Source of the DNA: Albula goreensis
Taxonomy: Eukaryota > Chordata > Actinopteri > Albuliformes > Albulidae
Length of the DNA: 64,000 nt
Direction of reading: 5' to 3'
NCBI GenBank assembly: GCA_022829145.1
Contig: CM040758.1
Coordinates: 21,964,075 to 22,028,074, forward strand
This document shows, piece by piece, positions 22,620 through 34,959 of this stretch. The translations under genes were made by a program, and so were the position numbers. Numbering within the stretch: the first letter of the stretch is position 1; every line of letters starts with the position of its first letter. The notes below the pieces were generated by a model. It ran no database searches. It saw nothing but the letters and a program-made list of their open reading frames with translations, and was not told the origin of the DNA.

Positions 22620-25035
22620 GACCTTAAAAGGGTGCCATAGCTTTCCTTTCAGACATTTAGGATTTTATTTTAGGCCCAGTGTAAAGTAACACAAACCCCA
22701 AATGCAATATTATCTTAAATTTTGGCAAACAGATAATGTATTGCTTATCCCATGAGACTAGCACATTTGCCCTTTGTATTAATATGAGTGTGTTTATGAA
22801 AAGAATTTGGCGAAGTACAGGTGTAAATTATCGTTTTCCATCATTTGCCAACCATCACAGGTTATCGTGGGTCACCATTTAAATGTTTTAGCTGTAGGAG
22901 AAGCATTGGGCTTATATGACATAATGCAACTGTTGCCTGGTGTCTGCTGTTGCAGCTATTTCAATAGGAATAGCAAACAAACGAAACTCTAAGCAACTCT
23001 AAGACTTTGTGATCAGCAATAGTGTTTGCATTGTATAAACGGAAGCCATAGCTGGTATTCAACTATCTGTTAACAAATATTAAATGGATCCGCTGAATTT
23101 TTTGCAAGTGAATTAGGCCACAGGGTTACAAACACTGGCATATTAATTGACTGATCCGAATGTATGTGTTATATTATGTGCATAATTTGCTTTGAACCTA
23201 CACTGAATCTCGAACCCAGATCATCTTTCTGACAGCATAGTTAACAAAAAAATTCATTGACATGCTGTCCTTTCCTCTCATCTTCAGCATTTTCATATTA
23301 CCAAGCATACTAAGGATATGTGAGGTGAAAAGATTTTACATCTGATAGAACAAGCCAAATGTCACTCAAGAGCTTTTTTTTTCTCAAGTGTCTGTTGGAT
23401 TAGTGAGTGCTGATGAAATCTGATTTTATTTCGATGTTTGTTCTGGTTTGGTTCAGTTTGGTTTAATTTGCGCCTGTGAGAATAATGAGCTTTTGAGGTT
23501 TTTTTTAAATGAAACCAAACAGCTGGTATGTGTAAATGTCAGCAGAAACTGAGCTGAATTGTGGACCATTATGGCAAAATATGCATAATAGTGCTGTTTC
23601 CACAACATCAGCGTCGAACGTGTGGGTTTCCTTACAGAACGTAGTAGAAAATGTGCGGGCCAGATGTGACTGTTATTAAGGTACATGATATAAAAAATAT
23701 TTCATTTTTATTTTCACAATGATTACTGGCCCTTTTCCTCCTGACGTAATTCCTTTAAACGCCTATAGTACATCTGCAAATGCAGCATTCTCATGACCAA
23801 AGCGAACCAAATATTCAAAGGTTTGCTAGTAAAGTGGAGCATGTAGGCCATGCATGTGGTTACATTAATGCAGCGTGTCAATGCTGTCAGTGAGACGCTT
23901 GCAGAATCCAGGGTTACGTTAAGCAGAGTGCCCCTCCCACGTATGTGCGGTAATGAAATCAGGGGTTTGAGTGGCTCAGTGGGAGATAGAATCTGTGGCA
24001 CTGAGGATCCTGGCATGTTACCAGGTATCAACACGTCAGTTCAGACAAACACCGCCAGGACACAGAGAGCATAGCTTTATCATGCTACAGGAAATACACA
24101 CAGGAAAGCCCTGTTTTTAATCAGCTCAAGAGAAAGAGGTTTCCCCCCTGGAAATGGCCTGTTCAGATCAGCTCTGGCCTATATTATTATCTTATCTCAT
24201 TTTTTTTTTTTCAGTGGGTGCTGAATCAGATTTTCTGTCTTACATAAGATATTAAACACAGCAATTTTCCAGGAAAAGTAATATTTCTGATAATCATTAA
24301 CCCAAGAGGATCAACATGACGGGGGGAGGAGCGCTAAGCAAGTAAGATGTGAGTCTAATCAGAGCTTGACGTAAAATTTTCTTATGGCGTCCATCCAAAT
24401 GACGTAAAACAAAAAGGCAAAGTGGTTTTGTTATAAACCAGCTAGTGCTGGAATACTTTGGCATAACTGGACAGGCCAGCCCCACAAATGGCAGAGCACC
24501 AGAAGTTAGACTTTTCTCAACACCTCACACAATCATAAATGACCCCCCAAAGTCAAAATGTCTTCAAATTTACACTCTTCTGCTTTCCTAGGTCATCCAT
24601 GCACAAACCACTGCAATACCTCTTAATACACAGGCCTGGCAAAAACATGCCCCAGCTTTGACATTTTGACAGTTTCCTTCCTCCTTATCTTATTTTTCCA
24701 CCAGCAACCTGTCAATTATCTCAGTCCAGGTCTCGGGGCATGGCAGTCTCTACTACCTCCATTTGCTAAATGACCATATAACCTCTGCAGGCAAAGATGT
24801 GTCTGGCCATCAACTTCGTATAACTTCTGTATTGTTGCTTGTTGCCCAAAAAAACATCTCTACGTTAGTGGGGCCCAGGACTTGGTCTGGTGCTGAAACA
24901 TTGCAGAAACCTGTCTTTCTGTGCGCTTGCTATTTCATCAGCTCGGACCTGAGGTCTGACAAGACTTGGATTTACATAGTTTTTTTTTTCCCCCACTTTT
25001 CTCAAATGTACTGTTTAAAAGAAATAAAATGTTAA
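22620..25035. other. intergenic, no gene
   Basis: Unique-looking AT-rich sequence. The minus- and plus-strand open frames at 23723-24074 overlap each other and have no domain. A mixed-composition patch at 24090-24200 may be a non-coding element. Confidence 0.35.
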
Positions 25036-25039
25036 AGGG

Positions 25040-25290
25040 GAGCTGAATTTGGGAAAAACCTTCAGGGGAGAACTTGCTTCATGCAGCCGCTCTCATTGGG
25101 CACTTTGTGGAGTTCTGCTGATCGCTGAGCACTGAAAATCAATGCATTTCTTCACTGAACCCTAACGGATCCTTATCTGTAGTTTGGCCTTTTAGTGCTT
25201 GGTGGCTGACATTAAATATAGGTTTTCCAGTTCCCTTTTCATTATGCTCAGTTTATCGTTGAAATGAATAATGGCTGATGTACAAAAGAA
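25040..25290. promoter_or_regulatory. candidate conserved non-coding element
   Basis: A balanced-composition stretch free of repeats, with ATTA and TGAAATGAATAATGG-type words, resembling developmental enhancers. It has no coding frame. Function is inferred. Confidence 0.3.
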
Positions 25291-25804
25291 TCCAGGACGT
25301 GATTGAGTGACTGATAGCATGATAGATTGCAGAGCTTCTTATTGTACTTTCCAAAACGTAGTAATCACTGCACTTAAAGGTAATTGAGAGCTGACTGGTG
25401 ATTCATTTAAATGCAGCCATACAGCAAAATGATTAAAAACTGTTGAAAAGGCCACAAACACCTCCCTCAAGGAGGGATAAACAGACCCAAAACTTAAAAA
25501 TACGAATGATATATAAAGGAAAGACATACATAAATATACTCAGATGGTAAAATACAAAACACTCACTGCTGCATTGGTAATCTCACTGCAACAGACAATA
25601 TTTACTGACTGACGTAATTTAGGACACTGCCTCACATTGACAGTTAATGGAGGCTGTAACGTTCAGAAGGCTCACAGTTGTCCCTTGGACCTTGTGATAT
25701 GTATGGCACTGACTTAATGGAGCCTCCATCTGTGGAGGGTTGTGTACTGAGGAATGCATATGGGAAGAGTCACACGCTACACTATCATCAGTTCAGAGAT
25801 GATT

Positions 25805-25858
25805 GATCTATCTATCTATCTATCTATCTATCTGTCTGTCTGTCTGTCTATCTATCTA
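25805..25858. repeat. (ATCT)n(GTCT)n compound tetranucleotide repeat
   Basis: About seven ATCT units, four GTCT units and two ATCT units in succession. A typical polymorphic tetranucleotide microsatellite. Confidence 0.95.
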
Positions 25859-26052
25859 ATTTCAGACAACATACATGCATTTGCATTGTTCCAAACCTCT
25901 GGAGATGTAAGCACTGCTGGCCACATAACATTTCTTAAACACCCGAACATTAACAGGCATGAAGGGTTTTAAAAAAGTGTTTTGCCCATTTTTTCATATA
26001 GACTGTTTTCAGTAAGACTCGTCTAGCCTTGGAGAGTGATAAAGACAGACAG

Positions 26053-26640
26053 TCAAAAAAAAGTTATCCATCCAATGCTGCAGACGTGTATTAATATCTT
26101 ATAGAAAGAAACTGTCCAGACAACTGTCCAGTTTCTTTCTAAGAATGTCAAGTATGAGAATTCAGTTTTTACAGACAGAATGCTGTTATAACTCTTATAG
26201 AAAACTTTGAATAATAACCTTGAGGCATTTTTTTTAAATAATTTTTTGGTTGTACATATACAACAAAATGAGAAGCCATTCAGGTTACAAATGTCAAAAT
26301 CTGAGACAAATCCATTCCAACTAGCGCATGGCTTTTGTTCTTGGGAAATGTTGATAGAGTCAGCACACAAGCCACTAATTACCTTTCTCTTGGCAGGGAA
26401 TGGCATCCATTTTCTCCTGCGCCGGGTGACAGACTCTGTTCTAATGAGACGTTGCCCAATGTTTAATACGGTGGTGAGTTTTTTTATGACTGTGACCCCG
26501 TCTTTGTGTTTGAGGCCCTGTTGCAAAAGGCCACAGTCCAAAGGTGTTAAACTGGAAAGAATGGGAAAGAAAACAGAAGGGTATGCAAACAGATCGAGGT
26601 CTTTCTCCCTCATCCAAACAGCGCCTCCCGTTTGAGAGGC
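26053..26640. other. overlapping 186- and 142-codon open frames; hairpin; candidate element
   Basis: The longest non-repetitive open frame in the window (minus strand 26053-26613) overlaps a plus-strand frame at 26207-26635. Neither contains a recognisable domain, splice context or polyadenylation signal. Composition at 26320-26640 is balanced (GC-richer with CpGs) as in non-coding conserved elements. A 13-bp perfect hairpin lies at 26102-26141. I regard the frames as probably fortuitous. Confidence 0.3.
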
Positions 26641-26718
26641 TTACGGAGCCTTTCCGCAGACCGTTTTCTCATCATGTGGTTTTGTTGGCTCAACTATAGA
26701 CAAAAAGCTACAGCGCCA

Positions 26719-26749
26719 CCCCCACCCCTCACCCCCAACCCCAACCCCC
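26719..26749 (-). other. G-quadruplex motif
   Basis: On the minus strand the sequence reads G5-TT-G4-TT-G5-TGA-G4-T-G5: five G-runs with loops of one to three bases. This satisfies the canonical quadruplex pattern with a spare run. It is not in a promoter or telomeric context that I can recognise. Confidence 0.7.
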
Positions 26750-27535
26750 AGCCACCCGGAGCTGCTCCGAATTTAACTGTGAAAGGGGGAAAGTTCACCC
26801 CCCACCTCCAATCCAATGAGTTTAAGAACATTCATATTGCTTTTTCATTGAATGGGACTCCCTATTGGACATTAGTTTTAGCAACCTGGGGCATGTGATT
26901 AAGTGTTTACCCCCTCTATCTAAATATGATTTATGTCATAATTTGGATCGGTTGCAATGTAATTTCAACAGCTTTTTTTTCCCTAATATTGCTGCTTGGT
27001 GTCAAGAATTGCACCCCATAAAATCACAGCCTACAGTTTTCTCAGGTCCTGTGAAAGAACAGGTCAGGATGAGGTTTGCTTACGCCGACTCAGTAATGGG
27101 GTGTGATGTGCTGTACCTCTCTTGTCACTTAATCATTTAGAGACATTTATTCTTCTCAGCTTTCATTTTCTCAGCTTTTAGTTTAGGATAAAGCTGATAA
27201 GTTATTCAGGCATGACAGAAAATACCACAGCCTGTTGCAGGCTGGCACTTTGCTTTTGGCCTTTATTTTTAAGCAATTTTCACATTGCCCTGTGCAGATT
27301 ATTGTGTTACATTGTTCTGGCTTTTGTTTCCCTCCCTGCTGTTGCCTGTTTCTGGTGTATCTAAATTCTGAATTTCTACAGCATAAAGTTCCCTGAGAAC
27401 TCGAGCACTAGACTTCAAAGCCAACGCATAACGACCACAGTGGACTTTATCTCTTCCTCTCTGGAATTACAGTTATAAACTCCAGATCTGCAAGCTGTGT
27501 GAAATAACATTTACAAAGAACCCAAAATATTAAGC

Positions 27536-27553
27536 TTTTTTTTTTTTTTTTTT
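27536..27553. repeat. T18 homopolymer
   Basis: An uninterrupted T run preceded by AAGC. It may be a reversed poly-A tail, but no retroposed gene is recognised beside it. Confidence 0.9.
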
Positions 27554-27554
27554 C

Positions 27555-30500
27555 AAAAGCACACACATTGTTACATTGAAGTACCAGTATCCATGGTTAT
27601 TTTATGTAAAAAGTGACTGAGTAATCAGGAGGGAATAGAATGGCACGGAATCATATTTTTCTGCAAACTTACTTAGGGAAAAAGTGTTCAGTTTATCTTT
27701 CCTGAATAATAAATTATAATATCCATAAGAAAGCAGTTTTCCACGACTGTGCTTTGGAAAAGAAAACAGAGTCTGATTTTGCAGTCCAGCATGGAGCGCG
27801 AGGCAGTGTGGGGCTTGTTTCTGTGTTACCATCTTGTTTCCATTATCTTTGGTTCACCCCAGCTCAGGACCCCATTCTCGTCCGGGAGAACTCAGCAGTG
27901 CCCTGTTCCCAATCTGCGGAATCAGAGTAACCTTGACAACAAATTATTCTTCTCCAGGAACATTGTGACATCATGTGATCCGGAACTCCACAGCCCTCGG
28001 CACCCCCTCCCCTCCTAACCCACATCTCACCCATTTTCTGCCCTGGGTATTGACTGAGGCCATCCTTTACTCATTTCCTCACACTGGTGCTCTTTTTCAG
28101 ACAGGCAGTCCACTGGCCTCAATAAACAATTCTGAATAATAAAAAGAACAAATATTCGCATGATGACAAGTGAATTCTGTTATTGTTTTTGAGAGTTTCA
28201 CACTGGTGGCTAACACTTTGTTCTTTCAACAAATTTTTAAGGTTTTGAGCTCTGCTACTGCCCCCCACCCATCTCCCTCCTCTGGACCCATTGACACATT
28301 CCTTCAATGCTAGCAACATGACCCAAGGAATATTAACATACAGAACCAGGCCAGGCTCAAATACTTATGAAATATTGCATGCTGTAATATAATGATTAAT
28401 TGATGATAGGTTATCACATTGTGAATGTCTGTCAGCCTAAGTGCTCTTCATGACAGAGGCTCCTGTAGCCAAACACAGGCTTTTCAAACCATAGCATTCC
28501 CAGGGAGCGCCTGGAACTTCAAAATCCTTTTCACCACATTTTCACTGAGTTTTCACATTTTCACTTTTTTTTTAATTTTGGATCGTTATGTTCCATGATC
28601 TCCTTTTCATATGAAAATGTAAAATACTTTTCAGATTCTCATGAATTTTAAAATGTACCACCCCCTCTCCTCCTTAATGATAATAATTGGGAATCCATGA
28701 TTATAACATGGATTATTATACATCAAAAGATTATAACATAATTATATACCAACATTATATACATCAAAACATACAAACACGTAAAATCATTTCGTTCTCA
28801 AATGTCATTTCCATGCTGTGCAAAAAAATCTTAGTTATAAGTATATGTTAAGAGTTGATTGATATATTTTGAAGAGGTCAGTCATAGTTGTGGGCCTGTC
28901 CTATTTCTGGATGATTGCGTACAAAGCAGGATCAGGATCACTCTGTTTTGATGACAGCCTTAATCACTTCATTAGCTGGTATCTTAAGTTCATAACAGCC
29001 GTTCTCCAGCCTGATATCGTGATATTACTGCATCAGCACATTCATTCACATAATTAAAATTGGTGATATTTAAACAGATGTAAACCGTTTTTTTCTGTTT
29101 TATGTTCTTCATCTCATAATTTTTTGCACATTATACAACATCCAGTCATTTCCTAATTCACATGTAAATGCAGGATACGATATAGCATCACAGCATGGGG
29201 AAATTTAAAAATGAAATGCAGGGCCTAATTTAAAAAAAAAAAAAAAGTAACAACAATATTTTTGTTGAAATCCTGAATATTTTAATAATAAATGAAAGTG
29301 TGCCTCACCAGATGGAAGTGGGAGGCTGTAAAGATGTGCCAGTGTGGATCAACAGGAGGATCGTGACCACCCCAGCTTCACTTGTGGAAGAGGGGGGCGC
29401 AGCGTCTCCCGGCTGAGCTGCCAAATGCCCCCGAAATGACAGCCAGTCACGAGAGCCCCCCTCGCCCATTTCCTTCCTTGTCCTCTTTTAGTCATATCAA
29501 CAGCAACAACAACAACAAAAAAAAAAATGTTCATGAGATGAGTTGATTGTTCTTTCAGACGTGGTTGCTGGAGATATAATGACATTTTGTTTACAGCTGA
29601 CCTTTGGTATTATGTTGTTCGTTTGATTTTAACCACAGCAGTTAGCGAGCTGGAAGCAGCGGACAGGGATATGTAACGGGAGAGTCACGCGATGTCAAAA
29701 GTTTGAGGCCATCAGCAACAAAGGAGAGAAACAATTGTGAACAGCACAGAAAAATGACTCCCAAACAAAAGTATTTATTACATGTACCCATATGCAGAAG
29801 TCAAGGTCTACACACGATGCAGCTAAGCTTCAGTTACATAAACTGCTTTCGTTACCAGTTTTTATCCTAACTTTACCAGTTACTATACTTATCACACAGT
29901 TTTCCCCTCTATATGTACCATTTGATTACATACAAAATTCAAGAAAAATGACACAAAGGCAAACAAAATTACTATATTAACTTATGTTCTGATAAAAATA
30001 CATTAAGTATGTGAAATTTTTCCACAGGATAGTTTTGATGAAATACCCATTACATTGCAGTGCTTTATTCAGATTCAGAGCCACATGGACATGTAATGCT
30101 GAATGGAAGAATTTCAGTGTGTCCAGCTCCCAGATGAGTCTGTGTGTGTGGTTAGCATGTGTGCTAATGCAGACAAAATGTCAACTGCAGATGATATGTT
30201 TTCCAATAGCTTGCTTTTTTTCAGAATAAATGATCAAAACAGATGCCTGCGGACATCGCTGAGATGCTTCAGACAAATACCCATACATGTGTGATATACT
30301 CACTGTATTCTCGCCTCAGAACATGTAACTAAATGACTAATCCATGGCAGTACAATTATTTATGATCAGTCAGAGGCTCTAATCTGTCGAGGGAAAAGAC
30401 TGCGCCTCCAGCCAGTTGTGTGTGGAGTGTATGGAGTATTGTGTGTTAACTTCCAGTGACCTGATATTGTAAATAAGAAACATTTTTACCTTTCCCTTGG

Positions 30501-31240
30501 CTAAGCATTTTCACAACCATTACATCTAGAGCGTATCCTCTGTGGCCTTAGGCCCAACGCTGCTGGATTCGTGCAGCCGTTGCACCCACCTGCTAGCCAA
30601 GGGACGGTCTGCTTCTAAGACTGGAGGGATGTACCGCACATGAACCTGTGACTCCAAGACACTCTTGGCAATGCTTGACAGAGCTCATTTAAAACTCACA
30701 CACTTCTGAAGACGAGGAGACTGTTAAGAAGAACCAGCTAGCGATTTTCCATCAGCTTCAGCCCTCAGCAAAAAACACTCTATCCAGCACAATGTCTGGC
30801 TGTTCTGCAGAGGAGAGATTGTGGATCAGTGCATCAGCAGGACCCAAAAGACTCTCTTCAGAAAACATACACAGAACAGAATAAATACAGACCTCAAATT
30901 ACGAAATGCATAAAGATAGAATCCTAATGAGAACAAAACTTTTCTGAAATTATTATATAGTGTCTGACTTAATAATTATCCAAGTTAATGATGTTATGTC
31001 ATAATGCATATACCACTATAAATAATTTGAATATTGAAACAAATATAGCTTGCATTATATATGTTGTTTCAGTTTTGATCCTGGCACAAAACTGCATCTT
31101 TCTCTGTAAGTAATTCAAACATTCATTATAGATTTATTTAAAATTGGAATAAATATATTTTCATTATCATTATATTTCAGTTTGCTTTATGCAATTTTTT
31201 TTTTTGTTGTTGGTTTGTTCACATATTCATCCTTAATTAT
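27555..31240. other. intergenic, no gene; small inverted repeats
   Basis: No coding sequence is recognised. An 11-bp perfect inverted repeat (TCCCTTGGCTA / TAGCCAAGGGA) lies at 30493-30503 and 30594-30604. A 7-bp hairpin, ATCCATG/CATGGAT, is near 28693-28713. The sequence at 30530-30700 is GC-richer than its flanks. Confidence 0.35.
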
Positions 31241-31289
31241 TGAGTCAGTCATTGATCCTTCCTTTTGTTAGGCTTGTGACTTTTATCCA

Positions 31290-31640
31290 TCGTTACACAA
31301 TGACAGGCTCCTGCATGTGTTGTGCTCCCCAGAGCGGAGTAATTATGGGTCACATGGACGGGTAAAAGGCCACTGTCTCCCCCCAGAGAGGAGCAGAGAG
31401 AGGGAGAGACCGCATGACCTGGAGAGGTGCCAGAGGCCAGGTGGAAGAGGATGAGCACTGTATCTTAACCTCTCCAAACCACCGGATAGGACACATGGAT
31501 CGATAATCTGCTAGAGACCCTCCATTTGGAGGCAGGGGCAAAAGGCCACAAGTGTTTTTTCCAGTTTTGTTCAGGCATAACAGATGTGGTGAACAGTTAA
31601 CTGGTGAAGGGAGATTGTTTTTCACCTGCAAGTGACCCTG
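31290..31640. promoter_or_regulatory. candidate conserved non-coding element
   Basis: A GC-richer single-copy-looking stretch with a GGAGTAATTATGGG homeodomain-type site near 31337. The open frames on the minus strand (69 and 93 codons) lack domains. Function is inferred. Confidence 0.28.
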
Positions 31641-32392
31641 GCATGAGCAGATGCAAGACTCTTGAAAAACAGTAGCACCCTGAAAACACTTACCAAAACT
31701 TGGTACTTACCTCTGTCAGCCTATGTGCACAATGTTCCATCAAATGCATAATATTAAAACTGGACATAAGCTACTGCTAACTGTTTGTATACTATTACCT
31801 AAATATTTCCTTTTTATATTGTCATATCTTGACTCTTGTGAAAACGATGTTTTCCTTGCTCAGCTCAGTTAACAATCTCAAGCTCACTCCCCATCTCAAG
31901 TTAACCAGGCATTCTCTTGTATTTGCACTCACAGCTTCTTGAAGGTCAAATGCAGTCTAGAAAATTGTAATATAATAAATTACATTGCTACAAGTAAAAC
32001 CAGAAAACCATAGGTAATTTCATTATCTAGCAGATGTTTAGTAGTTGGGAAGTAGATTCAACCAGATGTTCTACAGGTATGCTCCAGAACAACAGTGAAT
32101 TCTGAGCAGGAGTGGTTTGCACAGCAATGGGAAACTGAAATGGCATTAATGTAGCTAATTGGCTACCTTTGTTTCTTTGACTGAGAAAATTAGACATGTC
32201 AAATTAACATATTGTCAAACAATACTCAGCAAACCAATCGCTTGCAATTACACTGCTGTCATCTTAACTGGAATGAAACTGAATTTGAGCAGATCTAGTT
32301 AAAAGGAATTAACACACACAACCTGATCTAAATTTCAACACAATTATTTCTTCTCCTTCGTACGCATATAAACAGCATAGTTCTCTTTGACA

Positions 32393-32431
32393 CACGCACA
32401 CACAAACACACACACAAACAAATACACATGC
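32393..32431. repeat. (CA)n imperfect microsatellite
   Basis: ACACAC tract interrupted by G and AA. A related imperfect TG/TCTG tract lies at 33657-33700 and a clean (CA)n tract at 53534-53556. Confidence 0.85.
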
Positions 32432-32479
32432 CGTTAACTTGATGTTCACAGAATCTGGTAATGTGGATATTTGCTTCTC

Positions 32480-32830
32480 CTTCTCCGTGCTCTAGTTCAC
32501 AGATCTACAAAGGAGCAAATGTTGTCCTGAAGACAAAAAGCCTATACTGTGTTCATATGATGTCCTGGAGTACATCCATGGAGCATGAAAAACCTGCGGA
32601 AAGACTGTGGGGGAGGCTGATGAATCTGAGGTCAGTATATTGGTGGGGATTATGACCTCTGTTGTCTCTCCGTTTATCTGCTGTTTGAGGGAGAAATGCC
32701 GGGCCACTGTTCCGTGGCCAAGAAGTTATGAAGCCCAAGACGGCTGCAGCGAAGCATGACATAACTTCCGTCGCGAATGTGGCAGCTTATTTCATCTCCT
32801 GATACGCCACTGGGAGACATTTTGTACTTA
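32480..32830. promoter_or_regulatory. candidate conserved non-coding element
   Basis: Balanced composition, with the words GCCGGGCCACTGTTCCGTGG and CTTCCGTCGCGAATG giving local CpG enrichment in an AT-rich region. Overlapping 64-71-codon frames on both strands are not credible genes. Function is inferred. Confidence 0.28.
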
Positions 32831-34084
32831 GGAAAGCCATTTCCCTACTCCTACCTCTGGAGATGAACTCTATGTTTTTAAAGGGATTTTTACACCTACA
32901 CATATATGTAATTTCTGTGTATATAAAAATTAATAGTGCATGGTGTCTAATGTCGAATGGGGATAGTGCTTCAGCAACACAATTGTCTTCGGAGTGGGGT
33001 GAAGAAGGCATACACACGTGTTGGAAACTGTATGCTTAATCATATAAATCTCGCGCGATAGGCTTGGTAGATTCTGAAAATGGAAAAAGCTTACTGGATT
33101 TATTGTTGCATGCATACAGATGACCAAATGCTTGGTAGTTTGGACTGAATCTCACACATATGGCACTAAGTTAACTTGCTATTTTGTCCTACAAATTTGA
33201 AAAAATTATGTCACCAAATTAAGTCTTCAGTTCCACCAAGAACTTACCTTCAACCCATACAGAAACATATAATACACGAACCCCACTGATCAAATTAGAC
33301 ATCTGTGCAAATCAGATTATTAAGAAAAGACATGTGAGCAGTTAATGAGTACACTGCAGCTCACCTTTGTTTTCTCATGCCATTCTAAAAACTGATTGGT
33401 ACAATCCCATACCACTTGGATGGTTAAAAATATACCTGCTTCCATAAACAAAATTAATTATGGATGTTGTTTTCCTCTATCCATATTTCATATTTTATTC
33501 CTTGTTCCAAAAAACAGAGTTTGAGAATTAATATGTGTGTATAAATGTATAACAGATGTTAATTGTGCTCGCAAGGAACATCATTTAAACTTGCCAGTGA
33601 TCGAGCTCACAAGTCCTTAGTGTCCACCTACCATGCAGTTGCACCCTGGAAAGATCTGTGTGTGTGTGTGTGTCTGTGTGTCTGTCTGTGTGTGTGTGCT
33701 TGCATATGTTTACAGTCTCCAAATCAAAAGCAAATATTTTTGCATTGGTTTTGGAAGGATCTGTCTTCACAGAATCAATAGAAACAGAAAAAAATAGAAT
33801 TTCACCCACTGTTTTCCTCTCAAGGAATATGGCAACATCCTGCTGACATTTTTAGGCTGCAGAGGCGGGAGTTTTCTTCTTGCCAAAAGAAGACACTTAA
33901 TAAAGAACAGCAACAGAAACATAATAACCATTATTAAGCTGTACCTTGTGCGCCTTCACATTTTGACAACATGGCGAAGAGCAGAGTGTCTCTCTGACAG
34001 TCTAAGTGTCTCTCGGCTTCCTCACTCCTCTTGAGCTCCTCACTGTGAGATACCACACCTGGTAAGGAAAAACAAGTGAGTCCC

Positions 34085-34265
34085 CATTTTATTAAAATAA
34101 ACTGGTGTGCTAATAAGCCCCCTAATTATGTGCTTATTAGTTCCTAATACATAATTAATCTACTATTTATTAGTACCTTGTTACCATCTATTAAGTGCCT
34201 ATTGGTCTGATACTATTGCTTTATAAGTCATTAATACACATAAAATCTATTTTGGTACTTTGCTC
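34085..34265. repeat. AT-rich TTATTAG-type repeat stretch
   Basis: TTATTAG, CTAATA and ATTAAT words recur in both orientations (for example TGCTAATAAG, GTGCTTATTAG, ATTTATTAGTACC). This is reminiscent of interspersed AT-rich fish elements. A shorter relative is the TTTATTAAGGG tandem at about 45610-45640. Termini were not defined. Confidence 0.35.
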
Positions 34266-34728
34266 TGTGATTCTTATGTTACTCTTTATGTTTTGTGTAC
34301 ATGGTGTAAATGTCTAACTGAGGGGTCTAAGTAGATGCTCCTTTGTGATGAATAACGCGTATAGTTCTCACTCACGTTCACCAATGAGTAACTATAAGCG
34401 GGGTAGCTGTCTGGGACAACCGAATCGGGCCCAGATCCCATGACAATGTACCTGGTAGTCAACGAATTGCAGGATTTCCCTTTGGTTTATCCTGCTAAAA
34501 ATACTGTGTAATTTCAGCTTCACATCCAGTTTAATTCATCAAATACAGAAGTGGTGAGGCGGTGTAGTTAGTGACAAAAAACCTGCCCCTCTTTAGAACA
34601 CAACGCTTACATCACCTCAGTTCACTGGAGCTATCTTTTCAAAATGTACAGTATGTGCATTTTTGACATGTCTGCAAGTGTTTTGCAGAGTCGCATTCCA
34701 TTTTAATAGTCATACTAGTTGTATTCAT

Positions 34729-34951
34729 TACATTACATTACTGTCATTTAGCTGATGCTTTTATCCAAAGCGACTTACAGTTGAGTAGACTAACCAAGGG
34801 CCAATCTCCCCTGGGAGCAATGTGGGGTTAAGGGTCTTGCTCAAGGACCCAACAGCAGTGGTGTTCTTACTGTGGCTGGACTGGGACTTGAACTGCCAAC
34901 CTCAGGGGTCCCAGTCATGTACCTTAGCCACTAGGCTATAGGCTGCCTCCA
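34729..34951 (-). mobile_element. full-length tRNA-derived SINE with target-site duplications
   Basis: On the minus strand the element begins with a tRNA-like head (A box TAGCCTAGTGGCTAAGG, B box AGTTCAAGTCCC). It continues with GGTCCTTGAGCAAGACCC and TTAACCCCACATTGCTCC, and ends in the conserved fish SINE tail GTCGCTTTGGATAAAAGC followed by short TAATG repeats. The direct repeats TATTCAT at 34722-34728 and 34952-34958 flank it as a target-site duplication. It is transcribed by RNA polymerase III in principle and mobilised by a partner LINE. It is the best preserved SINE in the window and belongs to the V-SINE/HE1-like group by structure. Confidence 0.85.
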
Positions 34952-34959
34952 TATTCATG

